From: Ichthyophis bannanicus
Taxonomy: Eukaryota > Chordata > Amphibia > Gymnophiona > Ichthyophiidae
NCBI GenBank assembly: GCA_033557465.1
Contig: CM066037.1
Location: 512,670,686-512,734,685, forward strand
DNA length: 64,000 nt
Direction of reading: 5' to 3'
Each line of letters begins with the position of its first letter. Position 1 is the first letter of the stretch. Below are positions 10,673-21,816 of this stretch, piece after piece. The notes under the pieces were generated by a model. It was given only the letters and a program-made list of their open reading frames with translations, searched no databases and had not been told where the DNA came from. Position numbers and translations under genes: made by a program.

Positions 10673-12818
10673 GTTGAGTCTTTATTTGATAGGGACCCCA
10701 ACGCGTTTCGGCAACGCCTTCCTCAGGGGGATTACAACTTGAACAAACATTAAAACAAAAATAAGAAATAAAAACAAATAAAAACAATAGGCATGATGTT
10801 AAATATATATGCAAAACTACAAAATTAACAACCACATAAAATGCTCTGTATAATAAGACAGTTAAAGCAACACGGACAAACGTAGGGCTGAAGAACACAA
10901 CATAAATGAATAAAGATATAAATGAATTAAAATATACTAATCATCACTATATTTGAACAATTGTAGCTTAAAAACGGAAAAAAACAAATGAGAAACAAAA
11001 ATAATTATATATAAATATAATAGTAATAAATAAATAAATATATACTACCATGTCTAAAATATAGCAGATAACGTAGAAATAATACACCATATAAACTCAT
11101 GACAGTTGAAGAGATTAATGTGTGACAAATAGAGGAATATTAATGTATGAAGTGGATAAAACAAAATGGTATACTATTGTATAATTAAATACACTAAAAT
11201 ACCCACTGATGGAATTTGACACATATTTGGCCACATATAAATAAGGTTAAAAAGGGGGAATTAAAAAATTGTTCTAAGGACCAGACTTTTTGAAAATAAT
11301 ATAGAGCACACAGAAGCATGAGCACTAGACTCTAGCACCGTTCATCATATTCATCTGTTGAATGAGAACGGCAGATTGACAACGAACCCGTTATGTTTTA
11401 AAATTATAAGGATAAGAAGATACTAATTATAAACGGTCCATAAGTGTTACCTCCCCTTTTATGTGAGAACTTCATGATTATACATAAACAGATAAATGAA
11501 TACGTTTAATTCTAAATACCGTTCAAACGCTCAACCACGGGAATGTGTGTTATAGATGTCTATCTCTCGTTCTTGTTGTTCGAGTCGGTAGGAACAAACA
11601 CGTTTGTTCTACAACTATATTATAAAAACACAACACATGTGTGAAGATAATCGCTAGAGAAAAGAAGATTATGTGAAATGAATAGAGAACTTCATGGTAC
11701 ACTCACAAACCGGTCACTCAAAATAACGTGAAGTGCAAGTCACAGGAACTCTTCATGCGGATCGCAAAGCATTGAAAGGAAAACATTCAACCGGGCTGAC
11801 TTAAGAACGCCACTTTTGGCGCCAAAATTAAGCTCACCTGAGTTTGGAAACAGAATGACAGAAACAAAAAAAGTTCTAGATGTAATTGTGGAAGAGAACT
11901 TTGCACCAACCGGTGGATCGATTCTTGAACGATCTTTAAATGTGTTTTCCAAGTTAGAGTAGGACTTTTAACAGAAATAATAAATAATAAATTAAATAGA
12001 ACCATGTTATGAAGTACAAAGAATATTAAGTAATTAAATTTATATTTACAACCTTAAAAGGTGCTTTAAAGATACTTTACTAAGACTTATTCCATAGCAC
12101 TACATCATGTGTAACAACATATGGAAAAGTAAATGTAAAAAATTATTGAAAAATTATTAAAAAATTATTATGTAAAAAATTATTAAAAAATTATTATTAA
12201 ATGTAAAAAATTAAAAAAATATTATTAAAAAATTATTATTAAAAAATTATTAAATTATTATTAAAAAATTATTAAAAAATATTAAAAAATTATTATAAAC
12301 ATTGAAAGAAACAAATCAGAAACATAATTAAAAATGAAAATCAATAAATGGATAAAATTTAATATATGAACTATGATAATGAAATAAAATAAAATAATGT
12401 ATTATAATAAAACTTAAAAAAGAGGGATAAAGATATATTTTGAACCAAAATGGTGTAAAATATAAAATATATAAATAATAAATAATAATAATAAATAACC
12501 ATTAAATAATTAAAACCTTAGCAAAGTATCTTACACATGAAAAATATTTTTATATTAGTAAGCAAATGAAATTACTAGAAAATGTTATAATGGGAATTCG
12601 ATCTAATCTGAACATTATTAATAAGTAAATCTGACAACATTGTAATTAAAATATGAATGAACAATAAATTAGATAAACAATGGATAATAAATAATTATAA
12701 AAAAAACTGTAAGATCAGTTTCTTGATTCAAACCATATGGTTCTAAGGACTTAAACTCATAGATAAAACGTTGTTCAAACTTCAGGAGAGTATTGTCTAT
12801 ATTGTCACCTCTCCAGAC
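10673..12818 (-). repeat. Left arm of the 2.1-kb inverted repeat
   Basis: This is the reverse complement of about 13,051-15,192. Checked matches include the outer ends (GTTGAGTCTTTATTTGATAG against CTATCAAATAAAGACTCAAC), the GAAACGCG region, mirrored 70-residue and 72-residue open frames of identical translation, and the inner ends (CACCTCTCCA against TGGAGAGGTG). Differences are scattered single bases plus length changes in AT runs around 12,140-12,300. It includes an antisense copy of the C-terminal codons of the nuclease. Confidence 0.9.
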
Positions 12819-12820
12819 AC

Positions 12821-13174
12821 TTTCTTAATCATTTTTCAAATTGTAAGACTACTCATGTTATCTATTTAATTCAGTGTCCCTGTAATAAACTATACATTGG
12901 TAAAACTTTAAGACAAATTCGCACCCGCATAATTGAACACCGGAGTAATATACAAAGAAAGCAGTCAGATAAACCCCTAGTGGCTCACTGGTTAGAGAAT
13001 AACCATAGCATTAGTGATATCAAATTTGTAGTTCTAAAAACAGTAGTTCCCCATTGGAGAGGTGGCAATATAGACAATACTCTCCTGAAGTTTGAACAAC
13101 GTTTTATCTATGAGTTTAAGTCCTTAGAACCATATGGTTTGAATCAAGAAACCGATCTTACAGTTTTTTTATAA
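12821..13174 (+). pseudogene. GIY-YIG endonuclease fragment, Penelope-like type
   Basis: An uninterrupted frame runs from the palindrome junction to a TAA at 13,172, although its first methionine is only at 12,980. It reads NCKTTHVIYLIQCPCNKLYI then GKTLRQIRTRIIEH, which is the VIY...LYIGKT catalytic signature with the conserved CPC preceding it and the downstream arginines and EHR. The C-terminus is KFEQRFIYEFKSLEPYGLNQ. This Cys-rich GIY-YIG arrangement is the nuclease domain of Penelope-like retroelements, which nicks DNA for target-primed reverse transcription. The RT expected upstream is missing because the palindrome folds back at the start of this domain. Confidence 0.8.
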
Positions 13175-15192
13175 TTATTTATTATCCATTGTTTATCTAA
13201 TTTATTGTTCATTCATATTTTAATTACAATGTTGTCAGATTTACTTATTAATAATGTTCAGATTAGATCGAATTCCCATTATAACATTTTCTAGTAATTT
13301 CATTTGCTTACTAATATAAAAATATTTTTCATGTGTAAGATACTTTGCTAAGGTTTTAATTATTTAATGGTTATTTATTATTATTATTTATTATTTATAT
13401 ATTTTATATTTTACACCATTTTGGTTCAAAATATATCTTTATCCCTCTTTTTTAAGTTTTATTATAATACATTATTTTATTTTATTTCATTATCATAGTT
13501 CATATATTAAATTTTATCCATTTATTGATTTTCATTTTTAATTATGTTTCTGATTTGTTTCTTTCAATGTTTATAATAATTTTTTAATAATTTTTAAATA
13601 TTTTTTAATACTTTTTTAATAATTTTTTAATAATAATTAATAATTTTTTAATTTTTTAAATTTTTTACATTTAATAATAATTTTTTAATAATTTTTTAAT
13701 AATTTTTAAATAATTTTTCAATAATTTTTTACATTTACTTTTCCATATGTTGTTACACATGATGTAGTGCTATGGAATAAGTCTTAGTAAAGTATCTTTA
13801 AAGCACCTTTTAAGGTTGTAAATATAAATTTAATTACTTAATATTCTTTGTACTTCATAACATGGTTCTATTTAATTTATTATTTATTATTTCTGTTAAA
13901 AGCCCTACTCTAACTTGGAAAACACATTTAAAGATCGTTCAAGAATCGATCCACCGGTTGGTGCAAAGTTCTCTTCCACAATTACATCTAGAACTTTTTT
14001 TGTTTCTGTCATTCTGTTTCCAAACTCAGGTGAGCTTAATTTTGGCGCCAAAAGTGGCGTTCTTAAGTCAGCCCGGTTGAATGTTTTCCTTTCAATGCTT
14101 TGCGATCCGCATGAAGAGTTCCTGTGACTTGCACTTCACGTTATTTTGAGTGACCGGTTTGTGAGTGTACCATGAAGTTCTCTATTCATTTCACATAATC
14201 TTCTTTTCTCTAGCGATTATCTTCACACATGTGTTGTGTTTTTATAATATAGTTGTAGAACAAACGTGTTTGTTCCTACCGACTCGAACAACAAGAACGA
14301 GAGATAGACATCTATAACACACATTCCCGTGGTTGAGCGTTTGAACGGTATTTAGAATTAAACGTATTCATTTATCTGTTTATGTATAATCATGAAGTTC
14401 TCACATAAAAGGGGAAGTAACACTTATGGACCGTTTATAATTAGTATCTTCTTATCCTTATAATTTTAAAACATAACGGGTTCATTGTCAATCTGCCGTT
14501 CTCATTCAACAGATGAATATGATGAACGGTGCTAGAGTCTAGTGCTCATGCTTCTGTGTGCTCTATATTATTTTCAAAAAGTCTGGTCCTTAGAACAATT
14601 TTTTAATTCCCCCTTTTTAACCTTATTTATATGTGGCCAAATATGTGTCAAATTCCATCAGTGGGTATTTTAGTGTATTTAATTATACAATAGTATACCA
14701 TTTTGTTTTATCCACTTCATACATTAATATTCCTCTATTTGTCACACATTAATCTCTTCAACTGTCATGAGTTTATATGGTGTATTATTTCTACGTTATC
14801 TGCTATATTTTAGACATGGTAGTATATATTTATTTATTTATTACTATTATATTTATATATAATTATTTTTGTTTCTCACTTGTTTTTTTCCGTTTTTAAG
14901 CTACAATTGTTCAAATATAGTGATGATTAGTATATTTTAATTCATTTATATCTTTATTCATTTATGTTGTGTTCTTCAGCCCTACGTTTGTCCGTGTTGC
15001 TTTAACTGTCTTATTATACAGAGCATTTTATGTGGTTGTTAATTTTGTAGTTTTGCATATATTTAACATCATGCCTATTGTTTTTATTTGTTTTTATTTC
15101 TTATTTTTGTTTTAATGTTTGTTCAAGTTGTAATCCCCCTGAGGAAGGCGTTGCCGAAACGCGTTGGGGTCCCTATCAAATAAAGACTCAAC
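13051..15192 (+). repeat. Right arm of the 2.1-kb inverted repeat
   Basis: This is the mirror of 10,673-12,818. In this orientation the arm reads from the nuclease C-terminus through a long AT-rich 3' UTR to the 3' terminus. It ends with the CTGAGGAAGGC...GAAACGCG block and AATAAAGACTCAAC at the target duplication. The low-complexity TTTAATAA runs at 13,570-13,740 account for most length differences between arms. Confidence 0.9.
15135..15169 (+). ncRNA. Hammerhead-ribozyme-like motif in the palindrome arm (candidate)
   Basis: CCCC, CTGAGGA, AGGC-GTT-GCC, GAAAC, GC, GTT, GGGG occur in hammerhead order. CCCC and GGGG could form stem I, GGC/GCC stem II, and CTGANGA plus GAAA are the core. A C-G pair could form the minimal stem III with cleavage after GTT. 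Penelope-like elements are known to carry minimal hammerheads with a very short stem III. One extra A before the GGC stem departs from the core, so activity is doubtful. The mirror copy is at 10,696-10,730 on the minus strand. Confidence 0.4.
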
Positions 15193-15250
15193 AGGACAGA
15201 CTAGATAGGCCATGTGGTCTTTTTCTGTCATCATGTTTCTATGTTTCTAT

Positions 15251-17610
15251 GCTTGGAGCAGCTGGTTCATGAACAGACCAGAGGGGAAGCCATATTGGAC
15301 CTAGGCCTTAGTGGAACACCAGATCTGGTGCAAGAGATAAGGGTGTTGGGGCCACTTGGCAATAGTGAACATAGCATGTTCACATTTGATTTAATTAATG
15401 GAGAAGGGATGGTAAAGAAATCCACAGTACTACCTTTTAACTTTCGAAAGGGAGACTATGATAAAATGAGGAAAATAGTTAAGATAAAACTAAAAGGAGC
15501 AGTTGCAAAAGGTTAAAGACTTACATCAAGCTTGGGTGTTGTTGAAAAATACTATCTTGGAAGCCCAGAAAAGTGGAAGGAAGTCCAAAAAACTGCCAGC
15601 TTAGTTTAAAGGTGAGATCAGAGAGGCTGTTGCTGCCAAAAAAGCATCTTTCGGAAATGGAAAAAAGAGCTAAAAGACAAACTGGAAACAGCACAAGCAC
15701 TGGCAAGTTAAATGCAAGGCATTGATAAGGCAGGCAAAGGGACAATTTGAGAAGAAGCTTGCTGCGGAAGCAAAAACGCGTAATAAAGACTTTTTCAAGT
15801 ACATTCGAAACAAAAAAAACCGTGAGAATCAGTTGATCCATTAGATCACAGAGGGATTAAAGGGGCATTAAGGCGACAAGGCGATAGCAGAGAGACTGAA
15901 TGAATTCTTTGCTTCGGTCTTTACTGAGGAAGATGTAGGGATGTTACCCAAGACTGAAGTGGTATTTAAAGCTGTGGAAGAATTGAAGGAAATATTGATA
16001 CATCGGGAAGATGTATTACAACTATTAGATAAACTGAAGAGTAGCAAATCACCTGGGCCGGATGGTATACATCCAAGGGTGTTGAAAGAACTGAAATATG
16101 AGATTGCAGACCTGCTATTAGTAATCTGTGAACCTTGATTAAAATCATCTGTAATATCTGAAGATTGGAGGATGGCCAACGTAACGCCAATTTTTATAAA
16201 GGGTTCCAGGGGTGATCTGGGAAACTACAGACCGGTGAGCCTGATGTCAGTACCATGAAAAATGGTAGAAACCATCATAAAGAACAAAATTGCTGAACAT
16301 GTAGATAGTCATGGCTTAATGGGAGACAGCCAACATGGCTTTAGACAAGGAAGATCTTGTCTTACTAATCTGTTATGTTTTTGTGAAGGTGTGAATAAAC
16401 AGGTAGAGAAAGGTGAGTCGGTTGATATAGTGTATTTGGACTTTCAGAAAGCCTTTGACAAGGATCCTCATCAGAGACTTTTGGCAAAGCTAAAGAGTCA
16501 TGGGATAGGAGGCAGTGTACTATTGTGGTTAAAAGACAGAAAGCAGAGGGTAGGGCTAAATGGCCAATTTTCCCAATGGACAAAGGTGAATAGTGGTGTA
16601 CCCCAGGAATCTGTGCTGGGTCCACTGCTTATTGACATATTCATAAGTGACCTGGAAAAGGGAATAATGAGTGAGGTTATCAAATTTGCAGATGACACAA
16701 AACTATTTAAAGTTGTTAAAACCCATGAGAATTGTGGAAAATTGCAAGAGGATCTTGATAAATTGGAAGACTGGGCATCAAAATGGCAGATGAAATTTAA
16801 TTTGGACAAATGCAAAGTTATGCACCTAGGGAAAGACAACCCAAACTATGGTTACACGATGCAAGGTTTCACATTAGGAACCACCACCCAGGAAAAAGAT
16901 TTAGGCATCATTGTGGATAACATGTTAAAATCCTCTTCCCAGTGTGCAGCAGCAGCCAAGAGAGCAAATAGAATGCTAGCTATCATAAGAAAAGGAATGG
17001 AAAATAAAACAAAGGATGTTATAATGCCTCTGTATCGTTCCATGGTGCGACAGCACCTTGAATATTGTGTGCAATTCTGGTCGCCGTAAAGGAGAAGGAA
17101 GGATACCCCTATGAAGAAAGGCTAAAAAGGTTAGGGCTCTTTAACCTGGAAGAGAGATGGCTGAGGGGAGATATGATAGAAGTCTATAAATTAATGAACG
17201 GAGTGGAACAGGTAAACGTAGATCGACTGTTTATGTATCAGAATATAGAAAGACTAGGGGACATGCAAAGAAACTACTGGATAAACTATTTAAGACAAAT
17301 AAGAGAAAATATTTTTTCCCTCAACGTGTAATCAAACTATGGAATTTGTTATCAGAGGATATAGTAAAGGCTGTTAGTGTAGCTGGGTTTAAAAATGATT
17401 TGGACAAGTTCCTGGAGGAAAGGTCCATAAACCATTATTAAAAAGGGACCCAGGATATCAATGCTTGACCCCAGTACAAGCATTGTGGAACCTGTGTCTT
17501 TTGGGGAACTGCTAGGTACATATGACATAGATTGGCCACTGTTGGAAACAGGATACTGGGCTTGATGGACCTTGATCTGACCCAGTATGCATATATTATG
17601 TTCTTATGTT
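15251..17610 (+). mobile_element. LINE-B continuation: endonuclease C-terminus, linker, RT, 3' end
   Basis: The sequence resumes LINE-B with EQLVHEQTRGEAILDLGLSG, GPLGNSEHSMFTFDLINGEG and FRKGDYDKMRKIVK (15,251-15,515), then the linker, the RT (16,030-17,090) and the C-terminal region (LKRLGLFNLEERWLRGDMIE, LWNLLSEDIVKAVSVAGFK). The 3' end (CCAGTATGCATATATTATGT) finishes in a TTATGTTC-type tail at about 17,610. The element is frameshifted in several places, and at 17,087 the codons that should follow QFWSP are deleted. A second, antisense LINE-B piece starts immediately after the tail. Confidence 0.8.
16262..17089 (+). pseudogene. LINE-B reverse transcriptase core
   Basis: A 275-residue open stretch has HGFRQGRSCLTNLL, motif A VYLDFQKAFDKDPHQ, SGVPQESVLGPLLIDIF and the catalytic FADDTKLFK. 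The thumb-like region follows (KWQMKFNLDKCKVMHLGK, RANRMLAIIRKG, MPLYRSMVRQHLEYC). This is the CR1/L3-like RT arrangement. Upstream of the listed start, GPDGIHPRVLKELKYEIADL (16,060) and YRPVSLMSVP belong to the same domain but are separated by a stop at 16,256-16,258. VPQES replaces the usual VPQGS. Confidence 0.8.
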
Positions 17611-19560
17611 CCACTTTTCTTAAAGCGTGGTATACAACTGGTCTGGGCTTCCAAGATAATATTTTGCTTGATGTACCTTTGCAGCTGCTGCTTTTAGTTT
17701 TTTCTTAACTATTTTCCTCATTTTATCATAGTCTCCCTTTTGAAAGCTAAAAGGTAGTAATATGGATTTTCTTGCTGTCCTTCCTCCATTTATTAAATCA
17801 AATGTGATTATGATATGATCACTGTTGCCAAGTGGCCCCAATACTCTCATCTCTTGCACCAGATCTTGTGTTCCACTAGGTCCAAAATGGCTTGTCGGTT
17901 CGTGAACCAGCTGCTCTATAAAAGGTCATATATTTCATCTAGAAATTTAACTCCCTAGCATGTCCTGCCATGGCACTGACCCTGTTGATACTTGGGTAAT
18001 TGAAATCACCATTATTATTACTGTGTTTGTAACTTTTGTTAGATTTCCCTGATTTCTTTGAGTATGTCGTCATCCATTTGTTCATTCTTGCCAGGCGGTT
18101 GGTAGTACACCTGCACTGCCTTCGCCTTTCCTTTTTACATGGAATTTCGATCCATAGAGATTCTACAATATATTTTGTTTTCTGCAAAATTTTAATCCTG
18201 TGTGCCTTAATGCCCTCTCTAACATAGAGTGCAGCCCCTCCACCAATTTGATCTACTCTATCATTGTGGTATAATTTGTACACAGGTATCGCAGTGTCCC
18301 ACTGGTTGTCCCTTTTCCACCAGGTCTCTTGAGATACCAATCATATCTAACCTCTCATTTAGTGCTATATAGTCTCTCTCCCATCCTATTTTTTTTAGAC
18401 TTCTAGCATTTGCATACAGGCATTTTAGAGGTTGTATTTTATTATATTAATCTGGATATCGGTAGACAGGAATAATTTGGAATCTTTAAGCTCTGTTTAT
18501 AAGGGCATTTGGGTTACTTTTGCCGTTTTTGGAACCTCTCTGTTGAAATGCCCTAATTTCACTATTTTGATACATCATTTTGAACCATGTGCTCTTCGGT
18601 GACTGTTGGCTTTCTCCTATAATCTAGTTTAAAAGCTGCTCTATCTCCTTTTTAAAGGTTAATGCCAGCAACCTGGTTCCATCCTGGTTATGGTGGAGCC
18701 CATCCCTTCGAAAAAGCCCCTCTTTCCTACAGAATGTTTCCCAGTTCCTAACAAATCCAAAACCCTCTTCCTTGCACCATTGTCTCATTAATGCATTGAG
18801 ACTCCGGAGCTCTGCCTCCCTTTTGGGTCCTGCGCATGGAGCGGGAAGCATTTCTGAGAAAGCTACCCTGAAAGTTCTGGATTTCAATTTCCTACCTAAA
18901 AGCCTAAGTTTGGCCTCCAGAACCTACCTTCCACATTTTCCTATGTCATTGGTACCAACATGTACTAAGAAAGCAGACTCCTCCCCAATGCTATCTAAAA
19001 CCTTGTCTTGGTGGTGCGTGAGGTCCGCTACCTTCATATCAAGCAGGCAGTTTACCAGGCGATCCTCACGTCCATCAGCCACCTAGCTATCTACATGCCT
19101 AATGATGGAATTGCCAACTATAACGGCTGTCCTAACTCCTTCCCTCATGGGCACATGGCCCTGGAGAAACTTCCTTGGTGCAAAAGGGTTTTATATCACC
19201 TGGGGGACAGGTCCTAGCTACAGGATCACTTCCTGCCACACCAAGGTGATGTCTCCTGTCATGTGACCTCTCTCCTCCATGGCAACAGGGAGACTGCCAG
19301 ACTGGAGGTGGGACTTCAGTACTATGTCCTTTTTGGTGGTGTTGATATACCTCTCTGTCTTCCTTATGTCCTGCAAGTCTACTTCTCTAGCCTTCAGAGA
19401 TCAGGCTCGTTCCCTGAGAGCAGAGAGTTCCTTGCATCTAGTGCACACATAAGACCCCTTACCAGCTGAGAGAAAAATCATACGTGTGACCCTGCCAAAT
19501 ACATCCTGGTACTCTAGGACATGTGATCTGTGAAAGCCCCTATCTGCAAAATTATTGGCA
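17611..19560 (-). mobile_element. LINE-B 5' half, antisense (ORF1 and endonuclease)
   Basis: Read on the minus strand this piece starts upstream with ORF1 (zinc-ribbon-like CTRCKEL near 19,420 and an SGNH esterase at 18,614-19,150). It continues with the endonuclease N-terminus (ETWWKRDNQWDTAI, GGGAALYVREGIKAHRIKIL, ESLWIEIPCKKE, GDFNYPSINRVSAMAGHARE) and ends within the endonuclease C-terminal region (GPLGNSDHIIITFDLINGG, near 17,800). It abuts the 3' tail of the plus-strand LINE-B copy. RT and 3' end are absent. Confidence 0.75.
18614..19150 (-). pseudogene. LINE-B ORF1 with SGNH/GDSL-type esterase domain
   Basis: The minus-strand translation contains VIVGNSIIRHVDS (block I, normally GDS), HVGTNDIGKCG (block III, G-x-ND) and LFRRDGLHHNQDGTRLLA (block V, D-x-x-H). 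In between is KSRTFRVAFSEMLPAPC. CR1 ORF1 proteins are known to carry such an esterase after an N-terminal zinc finger. It probably acts with the retrotransposition complex, but its substrate is uncertain. The block I aspartate reads as asparagine, and stops occur after RHVDS and after GKCGR, so this copy is a pseudogene. Confidence 0.75.
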
Positions 19561-20045
19561 GAAAATGTGGGAGAAAATCTCGGAAATACTGCATTTACAG
19601 GACCTTGATTTTTCAGATCACAAGTGGCCATCAGGGGCCTCCACCACATGACAAATTCCTCCTGGAACTGCTGATCAGCTTAGCTCTTAAGCTAATTATT
19701 AACCATTGGAAATCCTCTCACACACTGGAGTGGCATCACTGGTGGAACCTAGTATGTCTCTTCTGTTAATATGGGCATCCTATTGGTCAAATCACATCTC
19801 AATTAGCAGGCGATTGCATTGTAAAACCTTAGACAACCATAATGCAACATCAGTATCATGATGCTGAGACATTTGGTACTTACTTCCTAAATCTAATCTG
19901 CCATTCTGGCAAGTCTGGGGTGGTGACAGGCTGGGGGATGGGGGGGGGGGGTAATTTTATATCCATTATTGCATTGTTTGTTGTACTTTGTTTTTGTATA
20001 GTTTAAAACTTTATTTAAATGCTATAATTAAATAAAAAGGTGTTG
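19561..20045 (+). mobile_element. L1-like LINE 3' end (weak)
   Basis: A plus-strand stretch reads LLELLISLALKLIINHWKSS then LEWHHWWNLV. The LALKLIINHWK pattern resembles the C-terminal end of L1/Tx1 RT proteins. An AT-rich tail (AATTAAATAAAAAGG) ends near 20,040, and a poly-G run is at 19,937-19,951. No RT core is seen, so the class is tentative. Confidence 0.3.
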
Positions 20046-20149
20046 GCACAATATTCCTCGCTCCTGTGTTTTTGAGACTAGACAAGGATTAGCTCCTGTT
20101 TATAGCAGCAGAGGGCCCAGAAGTCCCACCCTGCTCCTCATCAAGAACC

Positions 20150-20995
20150 AGGGATGGAGTTTTGATGGCTTCCATAAGAACATAGCCAGTATGTCAATGT
20201 CCATACCAAGGAGGCTAGATTTTGCATAAACTGCTCCCCGCAGATGACATTCAATCATTGAGTACTCAAAATAGTCCAGTTAGGATGCCATTTTCTCTGT
20301 TTGATACCTTGCCAAATTGTCCACTGAGAGCTTCTTAAAAGAACTCTCTGCATCAGGACATACTTTCAAAGATCTCTTCCCTTTTAGAGACTAATGTGGT
20401 CGAACCCATACCACCAGGGTAAGGTATTTTACTCCAAGTACTTCCTGATTACAAAGAGAGGGGTAGGTTTTGTCCCATATTAGATCTAAGGGCTCTGAAC
20501 AAGCATTTGGGTAAGAAGTTCAGGAAGGTTCCGTGGGCACCTTCATTCCTTGTCTCCAAAAAGGAGAATGATTATGTTCTCTGGTCCTGAAAGATGCTTA
20601 CCTCCACATACACATGCCTCCTGTGACTTGGATGTATCTCAGACATGCAATAGGGAAACCCCACTACTAGAACCACATTCTATTTTTTGGCCTCACGTCA
20701 TCTCCTTTGGTCACAAAATGCTTTGCTTAGTTGCAGTGTATCTATGCAGACTGAAGGAAACACATGCACCCTGTCTGGACGATTGACTGATCAAGAGCAC
20801 ATCTCAAGAAAGGGCTCAAGAATCCATATGTACAACCAACTGGGTGCTGGAATTAATAGGGTTCACCATAACTTATTCCAAATCCCATTAAACCTGTTTT
20901 CTCAACTGGAATTCATAGGAATTCTGCTGGACGCAACTCAGGCGAAGGCCTTTCTTCTGCAACACAGGATCACCAGCCTAGTTATCCATAATTGA
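20150..20995 (+). pseudogene. Old DIRS-type RT remnant
   Basis: Weak but ordered similarity to DIRS RT can be read across frames: YSKYFLITKRG, LDLRALNKHLGKKF, VPWAPSFLVSKKENDYVLWS, then FWPHVISFGHKM where the family has a PFGLASAPRVF-like box, and LELIG...TYSKSH. Stops and shifts are frequent. No terminus or ICR could be located, so only the RT part is claimed. Confidence 0.5.
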
Positions 20996-21816
20996 AGTGC
21001 AAAAGGATGTTTGCATAGCACCTAATATTGTAATAGTAATATATGTGAATGAGGAGGGAAACTTAAGATGATACAGCATGATCTTTTTTTTCCATACATA
21101 TGAAGTGGGATAGTCCAGTTTTGGTTTCAGCATTGTCTTGCTTCAACAGAGTCCACTGTGTTTCAGCAGATTCAGAGGTCTATATTGATAGATGAGCACT
21201 GCCAGATGGCTCACAGAACTCTTCTGAATTTCACCATGTTTAACTTGTCCTTTGAGGCTACTGCTGAAGAAAATAGCTGCATGGTGCAGTGTATCACACC
21301 CAACAGAAAAGGAATCTCTTGTTAATTTAGCTCCTGGAGGTAAAAGCTTCTGGGCAGCTCTGAGGGTAGGGATTTTTATTGGGGGTTGGTAGTGGGAGCT
21401 CCGCTCATATCCTACATGTTTCTCAGAGTTTGGGGAGGGGGAGGTCTGCTCAGCCTGCCTAGGAGAAGTATGGGACCAAGAAGAATTTCAGGTAAATCGT
21501 GCTGGCACACAGCAACCTCCACCACTGCTAGTCACTTTATTCTGCCTCAGACCTGAAGTTAAATTCCCTGCATCACAAAACTTTCAAAGGGAGCAATGCA
21601 TTAGCCACCAGGTAGCCAACATGCCCCTTTATCCATTTATCTAAAAAAAATACAAGTATTGACCCATTTTAAATTGTTGGATCCTAATTTGGGGGCAGAA
21701 TGGATAAACCCCTAAAAATAATCAGTTTTAGTGGTGATATTCAACCTCTGAATAAGCCGTTTAGGCCTGCTGAATAAGTGAAACTGATCATTCTGTGCAC
21801 TGCTACTGTTTTCTAG
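20996..21816. other. Intron sequence, nothing recognised, ending in a splice acceptor
   Basis: I find no repeat pair or coding frame here. The stretch ends with TGTTTTCTAG at 21,807-21,816, the acceptor of the first visible PPP1R12A exon. Confidence 0.6.

Larger units (their letters stand above)
10601..15192 (+). mobile_element. 4.6-kb palindromic Penelope-like element
   Basis: The insert consists of 72 unmatched bases (10,601-10,672), a left arm (10,673-about 12,818), a spacer of about 230 bp, and a right arm (about 13,051-15,192) that is the near-perfect reverse complement of the left. The spacer and the start of the right arm encode a GIY-YIG nuclease of the kind fused to the RT in Penelope-like retroelements. 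The right arm is then its 3' UTR ending in an AATAAAGACTCAAC tail at the target duplication. No RT is present, so this is a 5'-truncated copy with its own 3' part folded back. The sequence is very AT-rich outside the ends. Confidence 0.75.
7653..15250 (+). mobile_element. CR1-A LINE, nearly complete ORF2, split by a palindrome at 10,601-15,192
   Basis: This CR1-type non-LTR retrotransposon starts near the end of ORF1 and carries an endonuclease (about 7810-8660), a linker (8665-8950), an RT plus C-terminal domain (8952-10,553), and a 3' UTR broken at 10,600. The UTR resumes at 15,193 (GGACAGACTAGATAGGCC) and ends near 15,250 in a short ATGTTTCTATG repeat typical of CR1 tails. ORF2 is interrupted only by a few stops (near 7865, 7953, 8659) and a frameshift near 8920, so the copy is young compared with other LINEs here. 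It lies inside LINE-B. Confidence 0.85.

Noticed and set aside
12140..12300. CRISPR-like or satellite array in the TTATTAAAAAA runs
   Set aside because: The repeats are irregular low-complexity AT runs without defined spacers, mirrored at 13,570-13,740.
11740..14127. Identical 70-residue and 72-residue open frames on opposite strands at 11.7-12.0 and 13.9-14.1 kb
   Set aside because: They are mirror copies within the palindrome arms. They lie in AT-rich 3' UTR sequence, overlap each other in different frames and have no recognisable motif.
17611..19560. Twin-priming product of the LINE-B copy at 15,251-17,610
   Set aside because: In twin priming the inverted 5' piece precedes the 3' piece. 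Here it follows the 3' tail, and the two pieces overlap in element coordinates.
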